Shown here one piece after another: positions 33,616 to 41,445 of a DNA stretch of 58,894 bases (its first letter is position 1; each line of letters begins with the position of its first letter). The translations under genes were made by a program, and so were the position numbers. The DNA is from an uncultured Oscillospiraceae bacterium (GTDB lineage: Bacteria; Bacillota; Clostridia; Oscillospirales; Acutalibacteraceae). The notes under the pieces are model-generated. The model worked only from the letters and a program-made list of their open reading frames with translations, made no database searches and was not told the DNA's origin. Location of the stretch: assembly GCA_900543555.1 (NCBI GenBank), contig UQRL01000010.1, forward strand, positions 1 to 58,894. The letters run 5' to 3'.

Positions 33616-36276
33616 TTAGAGCAGCGCCGGACCCCATTGCAGCCACAGCCTCCACAGGGGAGGGAGGTTCCGCCGCAGGGCGTCTTCCAGCAGGAGAGCT
33701 TCCCTCTGGAAGGGCTGCAGCTCCTCCTGTGAGAGGGTGTGTTGGCTGAAGCGTGCCTTCAGGGCCAGGCTTTCCAGCTCTTGCGGCAGTTCCCGCCGCC
33801 AGGCGGGCAGATGGGCCAGGGCCGCCTGCTGCAGCCCCAGAATGTGGGCATACAGGGCCAGGGCTGCCCGGTTTCTGTCGGGCTGCGCGAAGCGCCTGTT
33901 CCGCCGGGCCAATATCAGCCTGCGCCGGAACAAAAGAGCTCCCAGCAGCAGGAGAAGCCCTCCTGCTGCCCCGGCGGCAGCGCCCCAGGCCCGGCCGCTG
34001 GTTCCGCCTTCCGCCGCGGGAGCCCCTCCCGGGGTGGAAGAGGGGGATGCGCTGGGGCTGGGCTCCGCGGAGGGCGAAGCAGAGGGGGACGCCGCGGGAG
34101 AAGCGGACGGAGAGGGAAGGGGCGTAGGCGTAGGGGTGGGGGACGCGGCCTCCGGAGTGGGGGCTGCCGGCTCCGCCACAGGCCGGGCGTTTTCCGAAGC
34201 GGCGGGGGCGTCCGGCCCGGCGGGGGTCACCTCTACCGGGATCCACCCGGTGCCGCCCATGTAGATCTCCACCCAGGCGTGGGCGTTGTAGTCGGGCACG
34301 TCCACCCAGCCCTCCTCGCCGGAGGGCACCGCGTACCCCTCCGCGTACCGTGCGGGGATGCCCGCCGCCCGGAACAGGGCCACCGCCGCCGTGGCAAAGT
34401 GGACGCAGTACCCCTGGCGGCTTTGAAACAGGAAGTACTCCACAAAGTCCTGCCCCTCTGGCAAGCTGGGCGGGGAGAGGGTGTACACGCACTGGGCCGC
34501 CAGGGTGCTGGCGATCTGCTGGGCCAGCATCAGGGGGGAGCTGTCACTGACCGAGAAGCCGTTGCCCACCGTCAGCACCAGGTGGTTGTCCAACAGGTAC
34601 TGCTCCAGGGTCTGCCGCAGGCTGTCAGGCAGCTGGGTGTAGTGCTCGTAGACAAAGCGGTTGTAGGCTTCCAGCGAGCGGGCCAGGGCCTGCTGCTCCG
34701 GGCTGAGGTACCCGATCAAGCTGGAGGGGATGGTCCATCTCTCCACCTCCTCCAGGGAGAGGGATTCCCCCTGGGAGCCGGGCATCTCCTGGGAGAGGGT
34801 CTCCATAAATTCCCGCATGTCGGTGGACGCCACCACCTGTTCCCAACTGGAAAACTGTCCCGTTGCCAGCAGGGAGCCGGCATAGGCGTTGGCCACGGCG
34901 GAAGAGGCCCGGCCGGAATAGGTCATCACAAAATCGGTCCTGCCCCAGGCCTCCACCTCATAACTGCGGGTGCCGCTGAAAAACCGGGGGGACTGGAGAA
35001 AGCCGTCCTCCACATACTCCATGGATTCCGGGTCCACACTCTCTGCGGTCAGCCCATAGGGGAGGTACAGGCACCGGGGGCTGGCCCCCACATTCTCCAC
35101 GGAAAGGGTGTAGGGAGTGGAGGCGCGGGTGGTGGAATAATTGCCAAAGTCTTCTTGGAACAGGTCCGCCAGGGTTTGGGGATGTGTGCCGTTCAGCAGC
35201 TCTTCCAACTGGGCTTCGTCCTCCCGGGAAAGGCGTTCCCAGCTGCGGCCGGTGTACACGCTGCCTACAAAGCTCTTCAAATAGTCCTTTTCCCCGTTGA
35301 CAAAGTCTTCCCGCTGCGAATCCCCCCAGTCGTATTGTACCCGCAGCACCGTTTCCCCCATGTAGCTGCGGGTTCCCAGGGCGTCCAGGTTTACCCGGCC
35401 GTTGCCGCTGCCCACACCGCCCCGCAGGGCCGCTTGGATTCCAAATCCCTGCGTCAGGCCGTCCCGCAGGTCGGCGGCAATTTGGGGCCGCTGGTAGGCG
35501 CCTTGAGGAAACAGCAGGGATGCCAGCCCCATGCACAGGATGCCGGCCCCCAGCACGGTGAGCAGCATGGCGGGCCGGGCGGCCGTGGTGCCTGCGGCGT
35601 GAAAGCGGCCGCCCTCCTCCAAAAGCCGGTGGCGGCGGCCCAGGGTGGGGGCTGTCAGCAGCAGCGCCAGCCAGAACAGCAGCAGTGCTCCCAGATACAG
35701 CCCCGGGGGGACCAGGGAGATTATCATGGGGAACAGCAGCATCAGCCCAGAGAGGAGAAAGGCCCCCAGGCAGCTTCTTTTCCCCACCAGAAACCACCCC
35801 AGAAAGAACAGAAAGGGGAAGGTGAGCAGGCAGAAAAACACCGTGCACTGCCGCTCCACCACAGAGGGGGAAAGGGTGTCTACCGCCAGGGAGGGCAGGG
35901 CTATGCCGAATTTCTCGCTGTATGCCTGCAGCACCCCGTTTACTGTGTGGGCGCAGCCCTGCACCAGATCCTGGAAGAAAAGGGCAACCACCCCCACCCA
36001 TAGGCCGATCAGCGCCAGAGAAACCGCCCAGGGCTGGTTCTTCACCAGAAAGAGGAAGAGGCAGGCCAGCAGGCAGGCGATGCCGCACAGCGCCGCGGGG
36101 ACCGGGGCCACCGGCACCTGGAATGCTCCAAAAAAGCAGCCGAATGCCCCCAGGGTGCCCAGCAGCAGCAGCGCGCCGTAAAAAAGCCACTGCGAGAGGG
36201 CCCCGGGTTCCGCGCTGAGAATGCGGGGCTTGTCCAGCAGGGGTTCCCCTGCCTCTCGATTCCGTTTCAATGCCAT
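33616..36276 (-). CDS. Transglutaminase-domain membrane protein (TgpA-like)
   Basis: An 886-residue protein: about six N-terminal membrane helices (about 30-215), an extracytoplasmic region, a transglutaminase-like domain with Cys in RQGYCVHFATAAVALFRAAG and His in DYNAHAWVEIY, a Pro/Ser-rich stretch, a final membrane helix (about 770-785) and a cytoplasmic tail. Where many relatives have an Asp in W-x-P-x-D, this one has GWIPVEVTP, so the third catalytic residue may be Glu. It ends the MoxR-DUF58-transglutaminase operon, a common trio of unknown exact function, possibly in processing of surface proteins. Confidence 0.88.
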   Translation of the reverse strand: MALKRNREAGEPLLDKPRILSAEPGALSQWLFYGALLLLGTLGAFGCFFGAFQVPVAPVPAALCGIACLLACLFLFLVKNQPWAVSLALIGLWVGVVALFFQDLVQGCAHTVNGVLQAYSEKFGIALPSLAVDTLSPSVVERQCTVFFCLLTFPFLFFLGWFLVGKRSCLGAFLLSGLMLLFPMIISLVPPGLYLGALLLFWLALLLTAPTLGRRHRLLEEGGRFHAAGTTAARPAMLLTVLGAGILCMGLASLLFPQGAYQRPQIAADLRDGLTQGFGIQAALRGGVGSGNGRVNLDALGTRSYMGETVLRVQYDWGDSQREDFVNGEKDYLKSFVGSVYTGRSWERLSREDEAQLEELLNGTHPQTLADLFQEDFGNYSTTRASTPYTLSVENVGASPRCLYLPYGLTAESVDPESMEYVEDGFLQSPRFFSGTRSYEVEAWGRTDFVMTYSGRASSAVANAYAGSLLATGQFSSWEQVVASTDMREFMETLSQEMPGSQGESLSLEEVERWTIPSSLIGYLSPEQQALARSLEAYNRFVYEHYTQLPDSLRQTLEQYLLDNHLVLTVGNGFSVSDSSPLMLAQQIASTLAAQCVYTLSPPSLPEGQDFVEYFLFQSRQGYCVHFATAAVALFRAAGIPARYAEGYAVPSGEEGWVDVPDYNAHAWVEIYMGGTGWIPVEVTPAGPDAPAASENARPVAEPAAPTPEAASPTPTPTPLPSPSASPAASPSASPSAEPSPSASPSSTPGGAPAAEGGTSGRAWGAAAGAAGGLLLLLGALLFRRRLILARRNRRFAQPDRNRAALALYAHILGLQQAALAHLPAWRRELPQELESLALKARFSQHTLSQEELQPFQREALLLEDALRRNLPPLWRLWLQWGPALL

Positions 36277-36298
36277 GGAGCGCCTCCTTTCCGCGGCG

Positions 36299-37471
36299 TT
36301 ACAGTGCCATCCCGTTCAGCTCCTGGGCGGCCTGCCCGGGCTGTACCCGGCGGGCTTCCTTCCCGGCGAGGGCGGGCCCTCTCTCCGCCTCCGGGTCTGT
36401 GTAGAGGATGCTGAGCCGCGCGCTGGGCCATTTCAGCTTTACCGCCTCCAAAACCGTCTCTTGTGGCTGGCAGCAAAGGTAAATCACATGGGAAATCCCC
36501 GAGGGCAGGTCCTCCTGCCGCGGTGTGGGCAGAGAGGCATGCCCTCCCGAGGCAAGGAGCTCCTTCCACAGGGGAAGCAGGTCCTCCGGGCCCACCACTT
36601 CCCGGCAGTGGAGCACCTGGGCGGAGGGTTCCCAGTAAGCGGCCCGGTGGGCCACCTCTCCCTCCGCCAAAAAGCTGGAGAGGCTGGCAAAGGCGTCCAG
36701 CAGGGCATCGGCCTCTGTGCCTGTGCCATTCAGGTCCAGCAGGAACAGCCGGTGGTCCGAGAGGGGCAGGCCCAGCTCCTTCACCAGGGGGCGGCCCAGC
36801 TTTTGAGAGAGCTTCCAGTGGATGCGGGAGAGCCGGTCCCCTTCCCGCCAATCCCGCAGGGCGAACAGCTCGGTGGGGTCGTCCCCCGGCTTTGTCTGGG
36901 AGTAGCGCTCCCCCTCGCTGTCGGGCACGCTGCTCTCCTGCAGCTCCAGCACCAGGGGGTGGACGGCGGGCCAGAAAAAGGCGGCGGCCTCTTGCCGGGG
37001 GTTGTGCAGCAGCGGCAGGGAGAACAGCCCCAGATAGTCGCTGACCCAGGCCCGCTCCATCCGGCACAGCAGCTGGCCGCAGGCCCGGGAGGAGAGCTGG
37101 TGCTCCAGCACCTGGGGCAGGGGAGAGGCGCTGATGGAAAAGCGCTCCTGTTCCCGCTGGCCGGTCAGGGTGTTCTCCACCGACAGCCGCACCCGGATGC
37201 GGCCGCTGGAAAAGGGGGTGATATTCCACACCCGCAGCCGCAGGGGGATATTCTCCCCCTTGCGGGCGCAGGGCACGCCCGAGGCCCCTGCCCCTCCGGC
37301 GGAAAGGACCGCCCGCGCCCCCAGCATCCCCGGCAGGGACACCGCCAGGGAGACAAAGGGCAGCAGCAGGGACAGGCTGAACACATAGAGGGAGAGGTAC
37401 CCGTCGTAGCAGATGAAAAACAGGCCGGTGCAGGCCAGCAGCGCCAGGTAACAGAGCCGGTTCTTCCACAT
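36299..37471 (-). CDS. DUF58 protein, partner of MoxR ATPase
   Basis: A 390-residue protein with two N-terminal membrane helices (about 5-50) and the DUF58 signature FALRDWREGDRLSRIHWKLS followed by a vWA-like region. It starts 22 bases before the transglutaminase gene on the same transcript and has AAAGGAGGG before the ATG. DUF58 proteins are usually found with MoxR AAA+ ATPases, which may act on them as chaperones. A second, more distant copy lies at 44817-45914. Confidence 0.88.
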   Translation of the reverse strand: MWKNRLCYLALLACTGLFFICYDGYLSLYVFSLSLLLPFVSLAVSLPGMLGARAVLSAGGAGASGVPCARKGENIPLRLRVWNITPFSSGRIRVRLSVENTLTGQREQERFSISASPLPQVLEHQLSSRACGQLLCRMERAWVSDYLGLFSLPLLHNPRQEAAAFFWPAVHPLVLELQESSVPDSEGERYSQTKPGDDPTELFALRDWREGDRLSRIHWKLSQKLGRPLVKELGLPLSDHRLFLLDLNGTGTEADALLDAFASLSSFLAEGEVAHRAAYWEPSAQVLHCREVVGPEDLLPLWKELLASGGHASLPTPRQEDLPSGISHVIYLCCQPQETVLEAVKLKWPSARLSILYTDPEAERGPALAGKEARRVQPGQAAQELNGMAL

Positions 37472-37544
37472 GGGGGCTCCCTCCTTTCCAAATTCCTGGG
37501 CAGATGGGTGGGCGCGGTGAAAAACGCTTTAAAAGGCAGGCCCC

Positions 37545-38483
37545 TCAGCCCACGGCTTTGGGGCTGGGGACAGACTCCCACACCTCGGCCAGCAGGGCGT
37601 GGGGGGTCCGGCCACTGAGCCGTGCCTGGGGGTCCGGCACAATGCGGTGCTCCAAGGCGTTGTAGTAGAGCAGCCGGATGTCCTCGGGGATGATGTAGTC
37701 CCGCCCCGCCATCCAGGCGGAGGCCCGGCAGGCCCGCACCAGGGCCCCGCCGGCCCGGGGGCTGGCGCCCATGCGGATGAGGGGGTGCTCCCGGGTGGCG
37801 GCGCACAGCTGTGCCACAAAGCGGTACAGCTCCTCCGCCACATGGACCTGGGCCACTTCCTCCTGCATCTGCAGCACCTCCTCCAGGGTGGCCACCCGGC
37901 GGATGGAGTCCACGGGGCGGCCGCCCTCGGTCTGCTTTAGAATCAGCACCTCCTGCTCCAGGGAGGGGTAGCCGATGGACAGCCGCAGCATGAACCGGTC
38001 CAGCTGGGACTCTGGCAGGGGTTGGGTGCCTGCGGTGCCCAGGGGGTTCTGGGTGGCGATAACCGTGAAGGGCCGGGGCAGGGGATGGCTCACGCTGTCC
38101 ACAGTGACCTGGCCCTCCTCCATGGCTTCCAGCAGGGCGCTTTGGGTTTTGGCGCTGGTGCGGTTGATCTCATCAGCCAAAAAGAGGTTGCACAGGGCCG
38201 CGCCGGGCCGGTAGGTAAAGCCCCCCGTGTCCCGGTCCCAAACAGAGAAGCCCACCACATCGGCGGGCATCACCTCGGGGGTGAACTGCACCCGGTTGTA
38301 TTGCAGGCTCATGGCTTTGGAAAAGGCCAGGGCCAGGGTGGTTTTTCCCACGCCGGGGTTGTCCTCCAGCAGGATGTGCCCCCGGGCCAAAATGGCCATG
38401 AGCACCTTGCAGACCACAGTGTCCTTTCCCAGAATGGCTTTACGCACCTCGCTGATGACAGCCAGGGCCTTGGGCTGTAACAT
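37545..38483 (-). CDS. MoxR family AAA+ ATPase
   Basis: A 312-residue AAA+ protein: Walker A DNPGVGKTTLALAF, Walker B LFLADEINRTSAKTQSALLE, sensor 1 TVIATQNPLGTAGTQPLPES and an arginine-finger region DRFMLRLSIGYP. The ATG at 38483 follows CGGAGGG. MoxR proteins act as chaperones in assembly of partner complexes with vWA or DUF58 proteins, as in the next gene. It has the same length as the MoxR at 43877. Confidence 0.93.
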   Translation of the reverse strand: MLQPKALAVISEVRKAILGKDTVVCKVLMAILARGHILLEDNPGVGKTTLALAFSKAMSLQYNRVQFTPEVMPADVVGFSVWDRDTGGFTYRPGAALCNLFLADEINRTSAKTQSALLEAMEEGQVTVDSVSHPLPRPFTVIATQNPLGTAGTQPLPESQLDRFMLRLSIGYPSLEQEVLILKQTEGGRPVDSIRRVATLEEVLQMQEEVAQVHVAEELYRFVAQLCAATREHPLIRMGASPRAGGALVRACRASAWMAGRDYIIPEDIRLLYYNALEHRIVPDPQARLSGRTPHALLAEVWESVPSPKAVG

Positions 38484-38546
38484 ATCGCTTTCCCTCCGAT
38501 CTTCCGAGCCCCGCGCGGGCCGGGCATTGCAAAGCAGCATGCAGAT

Positions 38547-38575
38547 AGTATACCATAATCGGCGGGGGATGAACA
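38547..38575 (-). promoter_or_regulatory. Promoter of the MoxR-DUF58-transglutaminase operon
   Basis: On the minus strand TATACT (38547-38552) preceded by an extended TGG; the -35 box TGTTCA (38570-38575) is weak. Spacing 17. Confidence 0.5.
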
Positions 38576-38656
38576 GGGGAAGAGTCCCTTTTTGTCAGGG
38601 CCTTCTGTGCTCTGCTGGGAAGAGGAAAAATGTCGAAGGGTTTTTGTGAAAAACGC

Positions 38657-38685
38657 TTGACAAACCCCGGGGAGAATGATATAGT
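38657..38685 (+). promoter_or_regulatory. Promoter of the cold-shock gene
   Basis: TTGACA (38657-38662), 17 bases, TATAGT (38680-38685), giving a leader of about 190 bases before csp. Confidence 0.82.
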
Positions 38686-38717
38686 GAAGCTGTATTCTGA
38701 TAGCGCGTAAAGATGGA

Positions 38718-38779
38718 CTCACAGCTTTGTAAGTCATTTAGGACTGTCTGAATGGCTTATCTGAACTGTGAGCTTTTTT
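38718..38779 (+). terminator. Terminator inside the csp leader (attenuator)
   Basis: An outer stem CTCACAG/CTGTGAG (38718-38724 and 38766-38772) encloses a 12-bp inner stem (38730-38741 with 38748-38759, loop GACTGT) and is followed by C and six T. Transcription from the csp promoter must pass this to reach the gene, as no second promoter is visible between 38780 and the start codon. Confidence 0.75.
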
Positions 38780-38881
38780 AATCCGGGGGTCTCCTTCTTC
38801 GGTGAAGCCTTTCAAACGCCGGGCAACCGGCGGCCGGTGCTGCTAGCATGATACGATCTTATCTCTAGGAGGTGCCGATTT

Positions 38882-39091
38882 ATGAACGGTACAGTTAAGT
38901 GGTTCAACGCAGAAAAGGGCTATGGCTTCATCTCCAACGATGAAGGCGGCGACGACGTGTTTGTGCATTTCTCCGCCATTGTGGCCGACGGCTTCAAAAC
39001 CCTGGAAGAGGGCCAGAAGGTCACCTTCGAGACCGAGCCCGATCCCAAGAACAGCTCCAAGCTGCGGGCTGTGAATGTCCAGAAGATCTGA
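38882..39091 (+). CDS. csp: Cold-shock protein (CspA family)
   Basis: A 69-residue OB-fold protein with RNP1 KGYGFIS and RNP2 VFVHF, of normal CspA length. Such proteins bind single-stranded RNA and melt hairpins, and in E. coli act as transcription antiterminators. Ribosome site TAGGAGGTG precedes the ATG. The long leader with a terminator upstream suggests control at the RNA level. Confidence 0.97.
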   Translation: MNGTVKWFNAEKGYGFISNDEGGDDVFVHFSAIVADGFKTLEEGQKVTFETEPDPKNSSKLRAVNVQKI

Positions 39092-39111
39092 ACATCCCTT
39101 TGAAAACAGGC

Positions 39112-39151
39112 GGGGCCGGTTCTCCTTGGAGAGCCCGGCCCTTGCTTTTTT
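39112..39151 (+). terminator. Terminator of csp
   Basis: GGGCCGGTTCTCC pairs with GGAGAGCCCGGCCC, with one asymmetry, followed by TTGCTTTTTT. Confidence 0.88.
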
Positions 39152-39161
39152 AAAAAAGTTC

Positions 39162-39190
39162 TTGACAACGCCGGTTCCATCCGTTATAAT
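39162..39190 (+). promoter_or_regulatory. Promoter of tRNA-Gly
   Basis: Perfect consensus: TTGACA (39162-39167), 17 bases, TATAAT (39185-39190). Confidence 0.93.
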
Positions 39191-39220
39191 AATCAAGCGC
39201 TGAAAAACAGCGGCAATTGT

Positions 39221-39296
39221 GCGGGAGTAGCTCATCTGGTAGAGCGCCACCTTGCCAAGGTGGAGGTAGCGAGTTCGAGCCTCGTCTTCCGCTCCA
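39221..39296 (+). tRNA. trnG: tRNA-Gly (anticodon GCC)
   Basis: A 76-base cloverleaf with encoded CCA. The acceptor GCGGGAG pairs with CTTCCGC, the discriminator is T, the anticodon loop is CTTGCCAAG within CCACC/GGTGG, and the T arm carries GTTCGAG. GCC reads the glycine codons GGC and GGT. Confidence 0.97.
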
Positions 39297-39301
39297 AATG
39301 G

Positions 39302-39330
39302 GACGGACCTTTTGGGTCCGTCTTTTTTTG
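39302..39330 (+). terminator. Terminator of tRNA-Gly
   Basis: ACGGACC-TTTT-GGGTCCGT followed by seven T residues. Confidence 0.92.
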
Positions 39331-39367
39331 TTCCCGAAAGGAATAGCGCGTTTTTTCAAAATCCCTC

Positions 39368-39396
39368 TTGTCCGTACAATTCCTTTGTGCTATGAT
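39368..39396 (+). promoter_or_regulatory. Promoter of the GH127 gene
   Basis: TTGTCC (39368-39373), 17 bases, TATGAT (39391-39396). Confidence 0.65.
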
Positions 39397-39436
39397 GGGC
39401 CCAGACCTGGATCGTTCCAGAAGGGAGAGAGTGGAT

Positions 39437-41371
39437 ATGAAGATGAGCCGCGAAGTGCCGGTGACGGCCTTCCAAGGGGGCGAGGGCCTTCTGCCCGCCT
39501 ATCAAAGGCTGGTGCGGGAGAAGGTCATCCCCTATCAATACCAGGTGCTGGAGGATAAACTGGAAGGCGTGGAGAAGAGCCATGCCCTGGAGAACCTGCG
39601 CCTGGCCGCCCAGAAGAACCGGGGAGAGGCCCTTTCCGGGGAGTTTTACGGCATGGTGTTCCAAGACAGCGACGTGGCCAAGTGGCTGGAGGCGGCCGCC
39701 TATTCCCTGGGCCAGTGCCCCGACCCCGCCCTAGAGCGGGAGGTGGACAGCGTGGTGGAGCTGCTCGCCCAGGTGCAGCAGGAGGACGGGTATTTGAACT
39801 CCTACTTCACCGTCAAAGAGCCGGACCGGAGGTGGACCAACCTGCAGGAGGCCCACGAGCTCTACTGCGCGGGCCATCTGATGGAGGCCGCCTGCGCCTA
39901 TTACGAGGCCACCGGGAAGGACCGCCTTTTGAAGATCATGGAGAAAAACGCCGGCTGCATCTACCGCCATTTCATGGAGGAGTGCCCCCAGGGCTACTCC
40001 GGCCACCCGGAGGTGGAGCTGGCGCTGCTGCGGCTGTACCGGGCCAGCGGCAACGAGAAGTACAAGGAGTTGTGCGCCCATTTCCTAGAGGTGCGGGGCC
40101 AGTCCCCCAACTACTTTATCCAGGAAAAGGCCCGCCGGGGCTGGAACGTGTGGGGCCCCACCGGCAACGACGCCAACGATACCGACTACACCCAGAGCAC
40201 CCTCCCTGTGCGGGAGCAGAAGGACGCCGTGGGCCACGCCGTGCGGGCGGTGTACCTGTACACGGCCATGGCGGACCTGGCCGGGGAGACCGGGGACCAG
40301 GGCCTTGCCAAGGCCTGCCGCGCCCTGTGGGAGAGCGTCACCCACCGGCAGATGTACGTCACCGGGGGCATTGGCTCCACCGTGCTGGGAGAGGCCTTCA
40401 CCGTGGATTACGACCTGCCCAACGCCACTGTCTACGCGGAGACCTGCGCCTCCATCGGGCTGATCTTCTTTGCCCGGCGGATGCTCCAGCTGGAGGCCAA
40501 GGGCGAGTACGCCGACGTGATGGAGCGGGCCCTGTACAACACGGTGCTGGCGGGGATGCAGCTGGACGGCAAGCGCTTCTTCTACTGCAACCCCCTGGAA
40601 GTGGTGCCGGGCATCTCCGGCAAAGCAGCCACCCAGCGCCATGTGGACCCCCAGCGTCCCGCGTGGTACGCCTGCGCTTGCTGCCCGCCCAACGTGGCCC
40701 GGCTGCTGTCCTCCATCGGCAGCTACGCCTATGGGGAGGGGGAGAAGGCTTTCTTCATCCACCTGTACTTGGGGGGCGCCGTGAAGAGCTCCCAGGGCTG
40801 GTCCCTCTCCTGTGAGACGGATTACCCCCGGCAGGGCACCGCCCGGTTCACCTTCCACGGGCAGGCGGAGGCCGCTTTGGCCTTCCACATCCCCTCATGG
40901 AGCGCCCGAACCTGCCTGCGGGTCAATGGGGAGGAGCAGGACCTGGGCGCCCTGCTCCAGGATGGCTACGCCTATGTGGCCCGCTCCTATGGGGAAGGCG
41001 ATGTGATCGAGCTCTCCTTTGACATGGCCCCCTATAAGGTTTATGCCACCAGCCGGGTGCCCGCAGACACGGGCTGCGCGGCGGTGCAGCGGGGCCCGGT
41101 GGTCTACTGCGCCGAGGGCGTGGACAACGGCGGCGACGTGCTCTCCCTTTCCCTGCGGGAGGGCGGGGCCCTGTGGGAGAAGCCCTATGACCCGGACCTG
41201 CTGGGAGGCATCGTCCCCCTGGTGGCCGGGGGCTGGCAGGTCAAGCCCACAGAGGAGCTTTACACCCGGCAGCGCCCCCCGCGGGAGGCGGCGGACATTC
41301 GCCTGGTGCCCTATTACGCCTGGGGCAACCGGGGGGAGAACCAGATGCGCGTCTGGCTTCCCGAAAACTGA
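39437..41371 (+). CDS. Glycoside hydrolase family 127 (beta-L-arabinofuranosidase)
   Basis: A 644-residue enzyme without signal peptide. The zinc/nucleophile site of HypBA1-type enzymes is present: Glu335 and Cys337 in VYAETCASIG, and Cys415/Cys416 in ACACCPPN; Glu319 fits the acid/base. GH127 removes beta-L-arabinofuranose from plant glycoprotein or pectin fragments. The ATG at 39437 follows AAGGGAGAG; longer readings run back through the promoter. It is transcribed alone, far from the two importers, and probably acts on oligosaccharides taken up by one of them. Confidence 0.93.
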   Translation: MKMSREVPVTAFQGGEGLLPAYQRLVREKVIPYQYQVLEDKLEGVEKSHALENLRLAAQKNRGEALSGEFYGMVFQDSDVAKWLEAAAYSLGQCPDPALEREVDSVVELLAQVQQEDGYLNSYFTVKEPDRRWTNLQEAHELYCAGHLMEAACAYYEATGKDRLLKIMEKNAGCIYRHFMEECPQGYSGHPEVELALLRLYRASGNEKYKELCAHFLEVRGQSPNYFIQEKARRGWNVWGPTGNDANDTDYTQSTLPVREQKDAVGHAVRAVYLYTAMADLAGETGDQGLAKACRALWESVTHRQMYVTGGIGSTVLGEAFTVDYDLPNATVYAETCASIGLIFFARRMLQLEAKGEYADVMERALYNTVLAGMQLDGKRFFYCNPLEVVPGISGKAATQRHVDPQRPAWYACACCPPNVARLLSSIGSYAYGEGEKAFFIHLYLGGAVKSSQGWSLSCETDYPRQGTARFTFHGQAEAALAFHIPSWSARTCLRVNGEEQDLGALLQDGYAYVARSYGEGDVIELSFDMAPYKVYATSRVPADTGCAAVQRGPVVYCAEGVDNGGDVLSLSLREGGALWEKPYDPDLLGGIVPLVAGGWQVKPTEELYTRQRPPREAADIRLVPYYAWGNRGENQMRVWLPEN

Positions 41372-41389
41372 CCATGCGCCAAAAGCGGC

Positions 41390-41426
41390 AGAAAGGCCCG
41401 CTCCCAGCCTGGGAGCGGGCCTTTCT
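41390..41426. terminator. Terminator between GH127 and the metal ATPase
   Basis: AGAAAGGCCCGCTCCCA pairs with TGGGAGCGGGCCTTTCT. The symmetrical flanks let it serve both converging genes, though the T tails are short. Confidence 0.75.
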
Positions 41427-41445
41427 ATGGCTTTCCAGAAAAGAG

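Noticed and set aside
33739..36003. 754-codon open frame on the plus strand
   Set aside because: It mirrors the transglutaminase gene; its composition is rich in Gly, Gln, Arg and His as expected for an antisense shadow frame.
38687..38727. AAGCTGT/ACAGCTT pairing as an antiterminator for the csp leader
   Set aside because: The first half overlaps the region just after the -10 box and lies mostly upstream of the expected start site, so it would not be in the RNA.
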